The notes below the pieces were generated by a model. It searched no databases. It worked only from the letters and a program-made list of their open reading frames with translations, and was not told the DNA's origin. From Flavipsychrobacter stenotrophus (GTDB lineage: Bacteria > Bacteroidota > Bacteroidia > Chitinophagales > Chitinophagaceae): a stretch of DNA of 23,745 nucleotides. Location: positions 1-23,745 of the forward strand of contig CANCOG010000010.1 of the NCBI GenBank assembly GCA_947379685.1, in the 5' to 3' direction. Positions 15,800 to 23,745 of the stretch are shown piece by piece (position 1 is the first letter of the stretch; each line of letters opens with the position of its first letter). The translations under genes and the position numbers were made by a program.

Positions 15800-17026
15800 A
15801 TGAGATACTGGAAGAAACTGGCGCACAGGGATCAGGAGTCGCGCATAACAGAAGCACTTAAGGCTAATATAGATTATCAACACACTATTTCGTTGGGAAT
15901 ACCAGCATCAAAGTTGGATCCTCAGGTATTTTATGAACATGCCGCCTTTCTTAAGGAAGCGCCATTGTTGCGGGCATATGTACAGAATCCTAATCATATT
16001 GGGTGCCACACCATGGGGGAGTCGGAGACTTTCTTTAAGGGCACACAAGCGCTGGAGCGGGAAGTAATAGAACTGCTGAGTGTAGACGTATTGAAGGCCG
16101 AAGTGGGGCATTGCGACGGATATATTGCAGCTGGTGGAACCGAAGCCAACATTGAGGCGGTATGGATATATCGGAATTATTTTATGGAGGAATATAGTGC
16201 GTCTCTTTCGGAGATTGCATTACTAAGTTCTGCTGATACTCATTATTCAGTATATAAAGCATCGAACTTGTTGCAACTAAAATCTTACAGTGTTCCGGTT
16301 ATAGATGACAGCAGAATGTTGAATGAACTGGAACTGGACGCAACTATAAAAATAGCAATTGAAAATGGTGCAAAGTACTTTATTGTGATCGCCAACATGG
16401 GTACTACAATGTTTGGTAGTGTGGACGACCCAAACCTATATGTAACATACCTGAATCAAAATAATGTTGCGTTTAAGATACATATAGATGGCGCATTCGG
16501 AGGGTTTATTTACCCCATTAGTTTTCCGGACAACCCTGTTAATTTCCAGAATCCGGATATTTCTTCAGTTACGCTCGATGCACATAAGATGTTGCAGGCC
16601 CCATATGGTACAGGTGTGTTTTTAGTGCGAAAAGGCATGATGAAGTATGTATGTACTCCGGAAGCTCGGTATGTAAATGGTATGGACATTACCCTGAGTG
16701 GGAGCCGTTCCGGCACAAATGCAATTGCAGTTTGGATGATACTTTTTACCTATGGGCCGTATGGCTGGTTTGAGAAAATTAATAAGTTACTATATCGCAC
16801 ATCGTGGTTGTGTAAACAGCTGGACAAAATGCAGATCACTTACTATAGGAACCCGGAAATGAACATAGTTACCATAAGGGCAAAGCACGTTCCGGCTGCG
16901 GTCGCACAAAAATACATGATGGTGCCAGACACCCATGTTGGAGAGCCCAATTGGTACAAAATTGTACTGATGGATCACGTTGAAATAGAACATCTTGAAG
17001 CCGCCCTTGCTGAATTCACTGCATAG
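15800..17026 (+). CDS. Group II PLP-dependent amino-acid decarboxylase
   Basis: This fold-type I PLP enzyme (408 aa) belongs to the group II decarboxylases, which include aromatic amino-acid, histidine, glutamate and MfnA-type tyrosine/aspartate decarboxylases. The Schiff-base lysine is K263 in DAHKMLQAPYGTG. Other cofactor-site features are the phosphate-binding AAGGTEAN (110-117), the PLP-stacking His in DTHYS (H148) and the conserved Asp in HIDGAFGG (D230). The N-terminal half also has HIGCHTMGESETFF (66-79). The substrate cannot be fixed from sequence. Such enzymes consume a proton and release CO2 and an amine, often as acid or anaerobic stress functions. It is a single gene diverging from the CRP operon and shares its FNR-type box. 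A rho-independent terminator follows. The start at 15800 begins MRYWKKL, as expected for this Bacteroidota subfamily. Confidence 0.93.
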   Translation: MRYWKKLAHRDQESRITEALKANIDYQHTISLGIPASKLDPQVFYEHAAFLKEAPLLRAYVQNPNHIGCHTMGESETFFKGTQALEREVIELLSVDVLKAEVGHCDGYIAAGGTEANIEAVWIYRNYFMEEYSASLSEIALLSSADTHYSVYKASNLLQLKSYSVPVIDDSRMLNELELDATIKIAIENGAKYFIVIANMGTTMFGSVDDPNLYVTYLNQNNVAFKIHIDGAFGGFIYPISFPDNPVNFQNPDISSVTLDAHKMLQAPYGTGVFLVRKGMMKYVCTPEARYVNGMDITLSGSRSGTNAIAVWMILFTYGPYGWFEKINKLLYRTSWLCKQLDKMQITYYRNPEMNIVTIRAKHVPAAVAQKYMMVPDTHVGEPNWYKIVLMDHVEIEHLEAALAEFTA

Positions 17027-17070
17027 GTTTCATATTAAAGGTTTGAGTTTTTTTGCTTGTTGCTTGCCTG

Positions 17071-17112
17071 AGTCCATTCGCTGTCTTTGTACACTGAATG
17101 GACTTTTTTTTT
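17071..17112 (+). terminator. Rho-independent terminator of the decarboxylase gene
   Basis: AGTCCATTC (17071-17079) pairs perfectly with GAATGGACT (17096-17104) and runs straight into nine T residues (17104-17112). It lies 45 bp after the decarboxylase stop. Confidence 0.9.
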
Positions 17113-17233
17113 GTCAAAATGCCATATAGTTAAATGGATTTGGAGCCACTCTGTAAAAAAATTATGTGCCAGCACCGATTTTAAAATTACGTTTTAATTA
17201 TAAGTAGTTGATATTCATTTGTTTATGTTGTAG

Positions 17234-17299
17234 TTGATGAAAATCAATTATGACATTGCCTCCTGTCAATTCTGAAGGCTGCTGTGCAATATACTTTTG
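17234..17299 (+). promoter_or_regulatory. Promoter of fibre/T9SS operon with perfect FNR box
   Basis: TTGATGAAAATCAA (17234-17247) is a perfect match to the E. coli FNR consensus TTGAT-N4-ATCAA. Its centre is 51.5 bp from the first T of TACTTTTG (17292-17299), a perfect TAnnTTTG. At the 29.5-bp position there is only a degenerate TGCCTCCTGTCA (17257-17268). The leader to the ATG at 17349 would be about 45 nt. The 322-bp gap between genes otherwise holds the decarboxylase terminator and AT-rich sequence. Confidence 0.75.
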
Positions 17300-17348
17300 A
17301 CATTGTAAAACAAAACAATCATTGAGCATAAAAAAACAAACGAAATTT

Positions 17349-18734
17349 ATGAAAGCGTCAATTCTATTAACGGTATGTATGTTAGCCTTTCTTGCCTCAG
17401 GAAATGCTCAAGTGGGTATCGGTACCTACGCTCCTAATTCCACAATGGATATCAGGGGGTCTTTGTCCACCGCTTTCAGGGCATTTGCAGCTAATACGGC
17501 TGTGAATGATTCTGACTATACTCTAGCATTCAATGGGTCATCTGCGGCATCAGCAACGCTTCCTTCGGCGGCTACTTGCACTGGTAGAACATACATTATT
17601 AAGAATACAACATCTGGAGGAGCCCTCCAGGTGTTGTCTATTAATACAACGGCCTCTCAAACAATTGATGGACAATCTTCGTGGACGCTTGATGAACCCA
17701 ATGAATCAATAATGCTTTCCAGCGACGGATCTAATTGGGTGGTACTTAGTCAGGGGGCGGCAGTTGCAAGAACCTCAGGTACAGGAGGTTCCTGGAATGA
17801 GGGCGGCAACTATTCATCTTCGGTAAAGTCGCTCGGTACTAATACCAATTTTGATCTCCCCTTTATTACAAATGGTACAGAACGGATGAGGGTCAATACC
17901 CAGGGCAACCTTGGCATTGGGACCGCCGATCCTGCATATAAATTACATGTCGTTGCCGGAGCCGATCCACTTTTCCTGGGCGGGGTACAACAGGGGAATG
18001 CAGGTGATAGTCTGCTTACAATTGAAAACGGCGTAGTGAAAAAGATTGCACAGCCATCTGGTTCAGGAGCTCCCGCAAATACCTGGTCTTCAGTTGGTAA
18101 CGCCGGTACGTCTGCCTCAACTAACTTTCTCGGAACGACCGACAATTCTGGCTTACGGTTCCGCACAAACAATACACAAAGGATGGTGCTCGACAGTTTA
18201 GGTAACATCGGAATTGGTACGGCCGTTCCGGGTAATAAGGTTGAAATAAACTCGGGCACGATCGGTGTTTCTGGTTTGAGGTTAAAACAAGTTCCCGATG
18301 GTGCAATTATGTATACCAACGCCAGTGGTGATCTGGTTCAGAATACAAGCTCTTTATACTACGACGCAACAAATAACCGCCTGAGTGTGGGGTCTGGCAC
18401 CTCACCGAATTCAACCCTTTCAATCGGTGGTGGTATCTCCCTTCCTGTGGTGAGTAAATCAGCAAACTATACCGTTGCCGCGGACAATTACACGGTGTTG
18501 TGCAACAGCGCTTCAGGTGGTTTTACTGTTAGCCTGCCGGCTGCATCTGGCTGTGCGGGCAGAGTATATGTTATTAAAAAGAGCTCAACTGATGGCAACC
18601 TGATCATTTTGCATGCAAGTGGGAGTGGAGATACAATTGATGGGGCTACAAATCAGTACCTCTATGCACCATATTCCTATTTTTCAGTTCAGTCTGACGG
18701 AGGAACATCCTGGAACATTATTGCGCAACATTAA
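17349..18734 (+). CDS. Secreted fibre protein with GIGT repeats and duplicated end modules
   Basis: This is a predicted exported structural protein of 461 aa. The ATG at 17349 gives a clean signal peptide (MKASILLTVCMLAFLASGNA, then QVGIGT). A TTG nine codons upstream (17322) is a poorer start. Motifs of the form GIGTxxPxxxLxVxG, typical of Bacteroidota fibre or tail-like proteins, occur as QVGIGTYAPNSTMDI, NLGIGTADPAYKLHV and NIGIGTAVPGNKVEI, plus a weaker LSVGSGTSPNSTLSI. A module of about 85 residues appears near both ends, sharing a TLP/SLP-x-A-x-x-C-x-GR-x-Y-x-IK core, TIDG, and a terminal SDG-x-x-W-x-x-x-x-Q. No T9SS sorting domain is visible. The gene is followed after 27 bp by the T9SS cargo gene, so the two should be one operon. 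Function is inferred as surface fibre or adhesin; no enzyme motif is seen. Confidence 0.85.
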   Translation: MKASILLTVCMLAFLASGNAQVGIGTYAPNSTMDIRGSLSTAFRAFAANTAVNDSDYTLAFNGSSAASATLPSAATCTGRTYIIKNTTSGGALQVLSINTTASQTIDGQSSWTLDEPNESIMLSSDGSNWVVLSQGAAVARTSGTGGSWNEGGNYSSSVKSLGTNTNFDLPFITNGTERMRVNTQGNLGIGTADPAYKLHVVAGADPLFLGGVQQGNAGDSLLTIENGVVKKIAQPSGSGAPANTWSSVGNAGTSASTNFLGTTDNSGLRFRTNNTQRMVLDSLGNIGIGTAVPGNKVEINSGTIGVSGLRLKQVPDGAIMYTNASGDLVQNTSSLYYDATNNRLSVGSGTSPNSTLSIGGGISLPVVSKSANYTVAADNYTVLCNSASGGFTVSLPAASGCAGRVYVIKKSSTDGNLIILHASGSGDTIDGATNQYLYAPYSYFSVQSDGGTSWNIIAQH

Positions 18735-18761
18735 TTCACAACTCACAAACACTATTTTTAT

Positions 18762-21113
18762 ATGAAATATTCAGCTTTACTCAGATTTTTAATGGCAGCA
18801 TTTTTATGCACCAGTTCCGCAAAGGCCCAATTAGTAATTGGCACTAAGGGGATGTTCATAAAATCGGGCACCCACATTTCATTGGACAGCCTTTTAATGG
18901 CACCATCATCAGATTATTCTTTTGTCTCCAATTCATTAACCAGATCTTACAGCCCTGTTTCCGGTACTGGTGTTCCAAGCATCTCGCGTGTACATTCCTT
19001 CTCTACAGCATTAACGGGTTATTATGGTAAGATCGGAACTTCATTCATCAATTCGGAGTTGAACGGAAACTATGGCCCCTGGTTGGCAATGATCTATACT
19101 GCTGATAATGTATCGTGGAAGGTCTCTGGCATAAATATTTGCTTTGGTAATAATATAATTACAGGAGGTACCGGTATTTCGGGCGATACGTTGAAGTCAA
19201 TTACCGCTGTAAACAATGTTAGTTTTTACTCCAAAAGCTCAGGTGATCTGGCTTCATTAAGCACCTGGGGCTCTAATGTAGACGGATCTGGTGTTGCCCC
19301 TGAGAATTTTAATAACGCCATTAATACATTTGTTATCAGTAACCGTACAGGTAATGTTAGCCTGGGCAGTGATTGGAGTGTGAATGGCACTTTATGGATC
19401 AGGTCGGGCACCAATTTGCTGATAGATGCACATACTCTTGCTGTGCGCGATATCCGATGTTTAGGAACTATAGGAGGTAACAGATCTTCGATGTTGCAGA
19501 TCAAAGGTGCTGCCGGTAACCTCCACATTGCTCCAGATGCGAATGTATTTGGCTCACTTATTCTTGACAGCAATGCTTCGGCAACGTTTGTAGATACATT
19601 AAAAATGGCGGGGGCGGTAACCTTGAATTATAGCGCCATGTTAGGGACCAGCGATAAGCTTGTATTGCTTTCAGACTCCCTTGGTACCGCAAGAGTAGGC
19701 AGTAGCTTGGGGACGATTTTCGGTAATGTTTCCTGCATGCAATATATACCCGGAGGACGTCGGGCATACAGATTCTGGTCACATCCGTTCAGCAGTTACA
19801 TTCCGTTAAGTCAGATAGAAAACTACATTGACATTTCCGGGTTGGGTGGTAATTCGAATGGCTTTACGTCAACTGCTTCAAATGCGCCTTCCTGTTATTG
19901 GTATCATACCTCATTGGGTAATTCCACGCTGGCTTCAGATCCGGGTTGGAAGCCTTTCAACAGCTGTTATGCAATAGCTGATACCGACAAGTTTAAAAGG
20001 TATGAAGGGATCCGTTTGTATTTCAGGGGCATTAAGGGGCAGGGGCTCGGTATAGTCATTCCCCCGCCTTCTCCGGCCCAGATAGGTATGTACGGTCCGC
20101 TTAACCAGGGTGAGCAACCCGTTTACTTGTCTAAAGGAGCAGATACTACCAAGGATTATAATATGATTGGCAATCCTTATGCATCTCCGGTGGATATTGG
20201 TACGGTAATTAACAACGCCAAGCAGGCTGGGCTAATAAGAGGAGCCGCCTTCTACGTCTGGAATCCATACCGTGGCTCAGCGGGTGGTTTTGAGGCCAAG
20301 ACAATAGGATCGCCGTTTAGTTTGCAGGCCTATAATTGTTTTCAGGTAAGAGCGGCAGTAAACGGAGCATTGCTTGATTTTAATGAAAGCAATAAGACCA
20401 CCACAGCATCTGAATCTCTGTTCAGGCAAGAGCAGCAATTCATAGCCCTTCAGGTTTATGACACTGCATACCATCCCTGGGATATAACCTACCTCAACTT
20501 CACGAACGATGGCACCGAAGCTGAAGATGACAACCTGGACGCTGGTAAATTGAGCAATTTCGATATGAATTTTTACACATTGTCATCCGACCATCAACGG
20601 TTGAGTATTGACGCAAGGCCCTACAAGGCAGGGGGTATTATCCCAATTGGTTTCTACAGTAATTATGCACAGAAGTATATCATTAAGGCAGATCAGATGG
20701 TACTTCCTGAGGGCGGAAGGTTAGTGCTCCACGATAAATACATGAATAAATTCATACCGCTGGAATTGGGCACAGAGTATGGCTTTGAAGTAACTGCCGA
20801 TACCGCATCACAAGGAAATGAAAGGTTCGAGCTGAGGGTGGGGGAAAAGGAATCGGAGGTCGAAGCCCTGAGCCTCAACGTAGCACCAAACCCTGCTTCT
20901 GATGAGATAAGCATCAGTTATGCAAATTCACAAAAGGTAAATGCAGCGATAAGAGTAGTTGATATGGCAGGCGTATGTGTGTTGAATAAGGAATTGGGTG
21001 TAGCACCTAATGGAATAGTGAAAATGAATTTGAGTAAGGTGCCTGCAGGAATATACCTGGTGGAAATAGCCGCTGGCGGCCAAAAGACATCAACAAAAAT
21101 TGTAAAAGAATAA
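18762..21113 (+). CDS. Secreted T9SS cargo protein with C-terminal sorting domain
   Basis: This 783-residue surface or secreted protein has a signal peptide (MKYSALLRFLMAAFLCTSSAKA, cleaved before Q23). It ends with a type A T9SS sorting domain (about 704-783) showing the usual LNVAPNPASDEISI strand, a central VVDMAGVCVLNKEL strand, LSKVPAGIYLVEI and a final KIVKE. T9SS moves such proteins across the outer membrane and removes the tail. The middle is rich in Ser, Gly, Asn and beta-strand-like runs and resembles other large Bacteroidota surface proteins, but no catalytic domain is recognised. It begins 27 bp after the fibre gene on the same strand and is followed by a strong terminator, so the fibre and this protein form a two-gene operon and may work together at the cell surface. 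Confidence 0.9.
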   Translation: MKYSALLRFLMAAFLCTSSAKAQLVIGTKGMFIKSGTHISLDSLLMAPSSDYSFVSNSLTRSYSPVSGTGVPSISRVHSFSTALTGYYGKIGTSFINSELNGNYGPWLAMIYTADNVSWKVSGINICFGNNIITGGTGISGDTLKSITAVNNVSFYSKSSGDLASLSTWGSNVDGSGVAPENFNNAINTFVISNRTGNVSLGSDWSVNGTLWIRSGTNLLIDAHTLAVRDIRCLGTIGGNRSSMLQIKGAAGNLHIAPDANVFGSLILDSNASATFVDTLKMAGAVTLNYSAMLGTSDKLVLLSDSLGTARVGSSLGTIFGNVSCMQYIPGGRRAYRFWSHPFSSYIPLSQIENYIDISGLGGNSNGFTSTASNAPSCYWYHTSLGNSTLASDPGWKPFNSCYAIADTDKFKRYEGIRLYFRGIKGQGLGIVIPPPSPAQIGMYGPLNQGEQPVYLSKGADTTKDYNMIGNPYASPVDIGTVINNAKQAGLIRGAAFYVWNPYRGSAGGFEAKTIGSPFSLQAYNCFQVRAAVNGALLDFNESNKTTTASESLFRQEQQFIALQVYDTAYHPWDITYLNFTNDGTEAEDDNLDAGKLSNFDMNFYTLSSDHQRLSIDARPYKAGGIIPIGFYSNYAQKYIIKADQMVLPEGGRLVLHDKYMNKFIPLELGTEYGFEVTADTASQGNERFELRVGEKESEVEALSLNVAPNPASDEISISYANSQKVNAAIRVVDMAGVCVLNKELGVAPNGIVKMNLSKVPAGIYLVEIAAGGQKTSTKIVKE

Positions 21114-21155
21114 TACAGAAATTATAGGCTAAGTGTCAATCCACGACCCGGTCAG

Positions 21156-21186
21156 GGGGGCTACCAGCAATGGTGGTTCCCTTTTT
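21156..21186 (+). terminator. Rho-independent terminator of the fibre/T9SS operon
   Basis: GGGGGCTACCA (21156-21166) can pair over 11 bp, with three G-U wobbles, with TGGTGGTTCCC (21171-21181) around a GCAA tetraloop, followed by TTTTT. It lies 43 bp after the stop and just before the FNR box of the next gene. Confidence 0.85.
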
Positions 21187-21201
21187 CTGTTTTGTACGCA
21201 A

Positions 21202-21267
21202 TTGATTACAATCAACTGAAGGTTTGCTTACCGTCGTTTTCCCCGGCTCACTGGTGGGCTACTTTTG
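21202..21267 (+). promoter_or_regulatory. Promoter of adhesin gene with perfect FNR box
   Basis: TTGATTACAATCAA (21202-21215) is a second perfect FNR consensus. Its centre is 51.5 bp from the first T of TACTTTTG (21260-21267). The -7 region and start site share TACTTTTGACAT-N2-TAAAACA with the fibre promoter. A degenerate TGCTTACCGTCG (21225-21236) lies at the 29.5-bp position. The leader to the ATG at 21341 would be about 69 nt. Confidence 0.75.
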
Positions 21268-21340
21268 ACATCATAAAACAGAAGATAATTCACCAGAAAG
21301 TAATCAACCGATTTTAAACAAAATTCTAAAAACAAATGTT

Positions 21341-23745
21341 ATGTTCTCGAAATTGACACAAATTACCACTAAAGTAATCCTTGCCTGTGCTGGCCTAATT
21401 ACAGGTACACAATTGTTGCCTGCAGTGGCAAATGGCCAGGTCATTTGGTCTAATGCATCGTCAAGCACTTTGTGGCTGAATGGTGCCAACTGGGCAGGAA
21501 GCAGTGTTCCTGGCTCGGCACAGGTAGGCACGTTTCAAGCCTATCCTTCATCTGCAGTTAACGGTGTAGGTATTGACATGGGTGGTAGTACTAACAATGG
21601 TACAGGAAACCAGGCGGTTGGTGCAATAGTTGTGGACGCGTCGAGGACAAGCAATTTTCTTTTAGGCAATTCTTCAACGGCTGCCAATGGAGTGCTTACA
21701 CTTAATGGAGCTACCGTAAGCAGTACTACAAATGTTATCCTTGCTAATTTTGGTGCCAACGCCTCCACATTCACAATTCAGAACACACAGGGTAGTGGCA
21801 ATAAAGTAATGGGTATCTATTTCGGCAGTACAGCCCGGAATATTGCCACCGGAACTGGAAGTTCATCAACTGCTATTGGCAATACCATAAAGATCTCCAG
21901 CAATATGGCCGGTTCAGGGGCGCTTACTTTCCTTGGTGGTGGCAGCTGGAACGGCACAACCGGGAACGCAGGGGGATTATTGAAGCTTGCGGCTACTAAC
22001 ACGTTTTCCGGCGGTATAAATGCCGGTAAGTCCGATGGGTCATCTAACGGCATCATTGAGCTTGATGTTACTGATGCAATTGCAAACACAACCGGGAACG
22101 ACATAAGTATTTATCCGAATAGCGAGTTGTTTCTGGCTGCGACTACCGGTACTTTTTCGGCAAATAATCTTCATCTGAATCTTTATGGCAAGGGCAATAA
22201 CGCAACCATAACTAATATGGGTGGAGCGCTGGTTACCAAGAGCGCTGTTTCATATTCCTGGGCCGGACCGGTAAATTTGAGCAGTGATGCAACAATTTCT
22301 GTATTGTCAACTGGTACCCTTACTGTTACCGGCGATATTACCGGTAGTGGTGCGCTCGTAAAAACGGGTAACGGCAGCACCGGTACATTAGTATTATCAG
22401 GTACTGGTAATTCATGGACCGGTGGAACGCAGGTTGGTACCGGAGTATTGTACGTAAACGCAGGATCTCAAATCAGTACAGGCGCTGTTGCTATGACAGG
22501 TTTGAACCCGGGACTTAATACAACACTAAACCTCAATAATACAACACAAACTATTTCCAGTCTCAGCAGCAGTTTTGTACCTGCAACCGGGAATTTGACA
22601 AATAATGTAGTCCTTGGTTCCGGCCACACTTTAACACTTAATCAAAATACTAACACCACCTACGGTTGCGGTGCAGTTACAACACAGGTGAGTATTATCA
22701 CTGGTTCAGGTTCACTGGTAAAGACAGGGACAGGTACATTGACGCTCACCAGTTCTGGTCATTCTTTTACTGGTGGCTTAACAATTACAGGTGGTGAGAT
22801 CAGGTTTAATCCGGCCACAACAACAGCGGTGAGCCTCGGTTCATGCCCTGTAGTTTTAAACGGTGGCAGGCTATCGACAACAGCAACAGCAACCACCGCA
22901 CAAATTAACCTTGGTTCATGCAAGCTTACTGACAACTCTACCATTGACCTTGGTACAGCAACCACACATAATGTAAAGTTCGCAAACAGCAGCGCAATAA
23001 CCTGGACTGCTGGCAAGATGCTGACAGTCACAAACTGGATGGGAAGCTATAACAATACAGCAGGTACTCAAGGCAGGTTGTATTTTGGTACTAATGCTTC
23101 AGGTTTAACTTCATCGCAGCTAGCGCAAATACAGTTTATAGATGCAGCAGGTAACGTTTTTCAGGCAACACAACTGAGTACTGGAGAAGTAGTTGCAAAG
23201 GCACCCACCATCAATACTACGGCAACTGCATTTGGTCCATACCAAAATACCTCAGCAAATTCATTCAATGTTGCGTTCACAACTGCTGGTCCGTTTTTAG
23301 GAACTTTTAAGGTGCAATTGTCTAACAATGCAGGTGTTTTTTCAGCTGATACAACAACCAATATTATTGGCACAGGAAGCAGTTCTCCTATAGCAGTTAC
23401 AATTCCCGCAGCAACAGCTGCCGGTGATAATTATAAAGTAAGGGTAATCAATTCAGCTCCAATACTGACATTTGGATCAGACAATGGCTCTGGAATTGTT
23501 TTGTTGACAAACCCTCCAACCGTTACGTCGGTAACACCATTAAAAGCAATTCCGGGTACTTCCGTTACTATTAACGGCACAAATTTCAATTCAGGAACAA
23601 CCAACAATATCGTATATTTCGGAGCTACAAGGGCAACAGTAACATCAGCATCAGCTACTTCCCTTACCGTTACAGCACCATCAGGAGCAACACTTTCCAA
23701 GGTTTCAGTATTGTCTTCCTCAGCTTCACTTTCAGCCTATTCAGG
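21341..23745 (+). CDS. Large secreted adhesin-like protein with PATR repeats and TIG domain (3' end outside window)
   Basis: The frame is open from the ATG at 21341 to the window end (801 codons), so the protein is incomplete. An earlier ATG at 21336 meets a stop within seven codons. Residues 1-32 form a long signal peptide (hydrophobic VILACAGLITGTQLLPAVA, then NGQ). The body is a Gly/Ser/Thr/Asn-rich beta-helix-like passenger. At least two autotransporter-associated repeats (PATR) are visible: GSGALVKTGNGSTGTLVLSG followed by NSWTGGTQV, and GSGSLVKTGTGTLTLTSSG followed by HSFTGGLTI. A TIG/IPT immunoglobulin-like domain begins near residue 725 (PPTVTSVTPLKAIPGTSVTI). In Bacteroidota such proteins normally end in a T9SS sorting domain, which would lie beyond the window. 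An adhesin or matrix role is inferred. It has its own FNR-box promoter. Confidence 0.87.
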   Translation, partial: MFSKLTQITTKVILACAGLITGTQLLPAVANGQVIWSNASSSTLWLNGANWAGSSVPGSAQVGTFQAYPSSAVNGVGIDMGGSTNNGTGNQAVGAIVVDASRTSNFLLGNSSTAANGVLTLNGATVSSTTNVILANFGANASTFTIQNTQGSGNKVMGIYFGSTARNIATGTGSSSTAIGNTIKISSNMAGSGALTFLGGGSWNGTTGNAGGLLKLAATNTFSGGINAGKSDGSSNGIIELDVTDAIANTTGNDISIYPNSELFLAATTGTFSANNLHLNLYGKGNNATITNMGGALVTKSAVSYSWAGPVNLSSDATISVLSTGTLTVTGDITGSGALVKTGNGSTGTLVLSGTGNSWTGGTQVGTGVLYVNAGSQISTGAVAMTGLNPGLNTTLNLNNTTQTISSLSSSFVPATGNLTNNVVLGSGHTLTLNQNTNTTYGCGAVTTQVSIITGSGSLVKTGTGTLTLTSSGHSFTGGLTITGGEIRFNPATTTAVSLGSCPVVLNGGRLSTTATATTAQINLGSCKLTDNSTIDLGTATTHNVKFANSSAITWTAGKMLTVTNWMGSYNNTAGTQGRLYFGTNASGLTSSQLAQIQFIDAAGNVFQATQLSTGEVVAKAPTINTTATAFGPYQNTSANSFNVAFTTAGPFLGTFKVQLSNNAGVFSADTTTNIIGTGSSSPIAVTIPAATAAGDNYKVRVINSAPILTFGSDNGSGIVLLTNPPTVTSVTPLKAIPGTSVTINGTNFNSGTTNNIVYFGATRATVTSASATSLTVTAPSGATLSKVSVLSSSASLSAYS

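Noticed and set aside
17322..17348. TTG start nine codons upstream in the fibre gene
   Set aside because: It would put a charged stretch (MSIKKQTKF) before the signal peptide. The ATG at 17349 gives a standard signal peptide.
17810..18319. 169-aa minus-strand ORF
   Set aside because: It is a shadow of the Gly/Ser/Thr-rich fibre gene: the composition removes stops from the opposite strand, and no family or promoter is seen.
21304..23700. Series of minus-strand ORFs over the adhesin gene
   Set aside because: They are composition shadows (Val/Ala/Pro-rich) of an uninterrupted plus-strand secreted protein with signal peptide, PATR repeats and TIG domain.

Overview
The window looks like chromosomal DNA of a Bacteroidota bacterium, most likely Chitinophagaceae or a near relative. 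The signs are the TAnnTTTG promoter elements, a C-terminal type IX secretion (T9SS) sorting domain, soluble PAS/GAF histidine kinases with an SHNLRxP phosphoacceptor motif, and a secreted fibre protein beginning QVGIGT. No RNA genes, CRISPR arrays or insertion sequences were seen.

Layout. 1-1519: class II fumarase with its promoter and a strong hairpin terminator. 1564-11653 (minus strand): a tandem universal stress protein, a single-domain response regulator, and two giant paralogous PAS/GAF histidine kinases (1529 and 1236 aa). 11654-14633 (plus): a PAS-PAS histidine kinase overlapping a response regulator whose output is a CRP/FNR domain. 14641-15635 (minus): a CRP/FNR-family regulator coupled to a small helical protein of unknown function. 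15800-17026 (plus): a group II PLP-dependent decarboxylase. 17349-23745 (plus): three secreted proteins, namely a GIGT-repeat fibre, a T9SS cargo protein, and the start of a large adhesin-like protein with autotransporter-type repeats and a TIG domain that runs off the window.

The main discovery candidate is a local regulon. FNR-type palindromes (TGA-N6-TCA, two of them perfect TTGAT-N4-ATCAA) lie upstream of the stress protein, the kinase/REC-CRP operon, the CRP operon, the decarboxylase and both surface-protein units. In each case the centre of the box is exactly 29.5 or 51.5 bp from the first T of a consensus or near-consensus TAnnTTTG element. The two distances differ by 22 bp, about two helical turns, and roughly match class II and class I activator positions. 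Both candidate readers are encoded here: the REC-CRP fusion and the CRP/FNR protein with an FNR-like ExxSR recognition helix. I infer a sensor kinase -> REC-CRP (plus FNR-like) circuit, loosely like FixL/FixJ/FixK with FixJ and FixK fused, that regulates itself, stress, an amino-acid decarboxylase and surface fibres. The signal is not shown by the sequence; low oxygen or redox is the natural guess.
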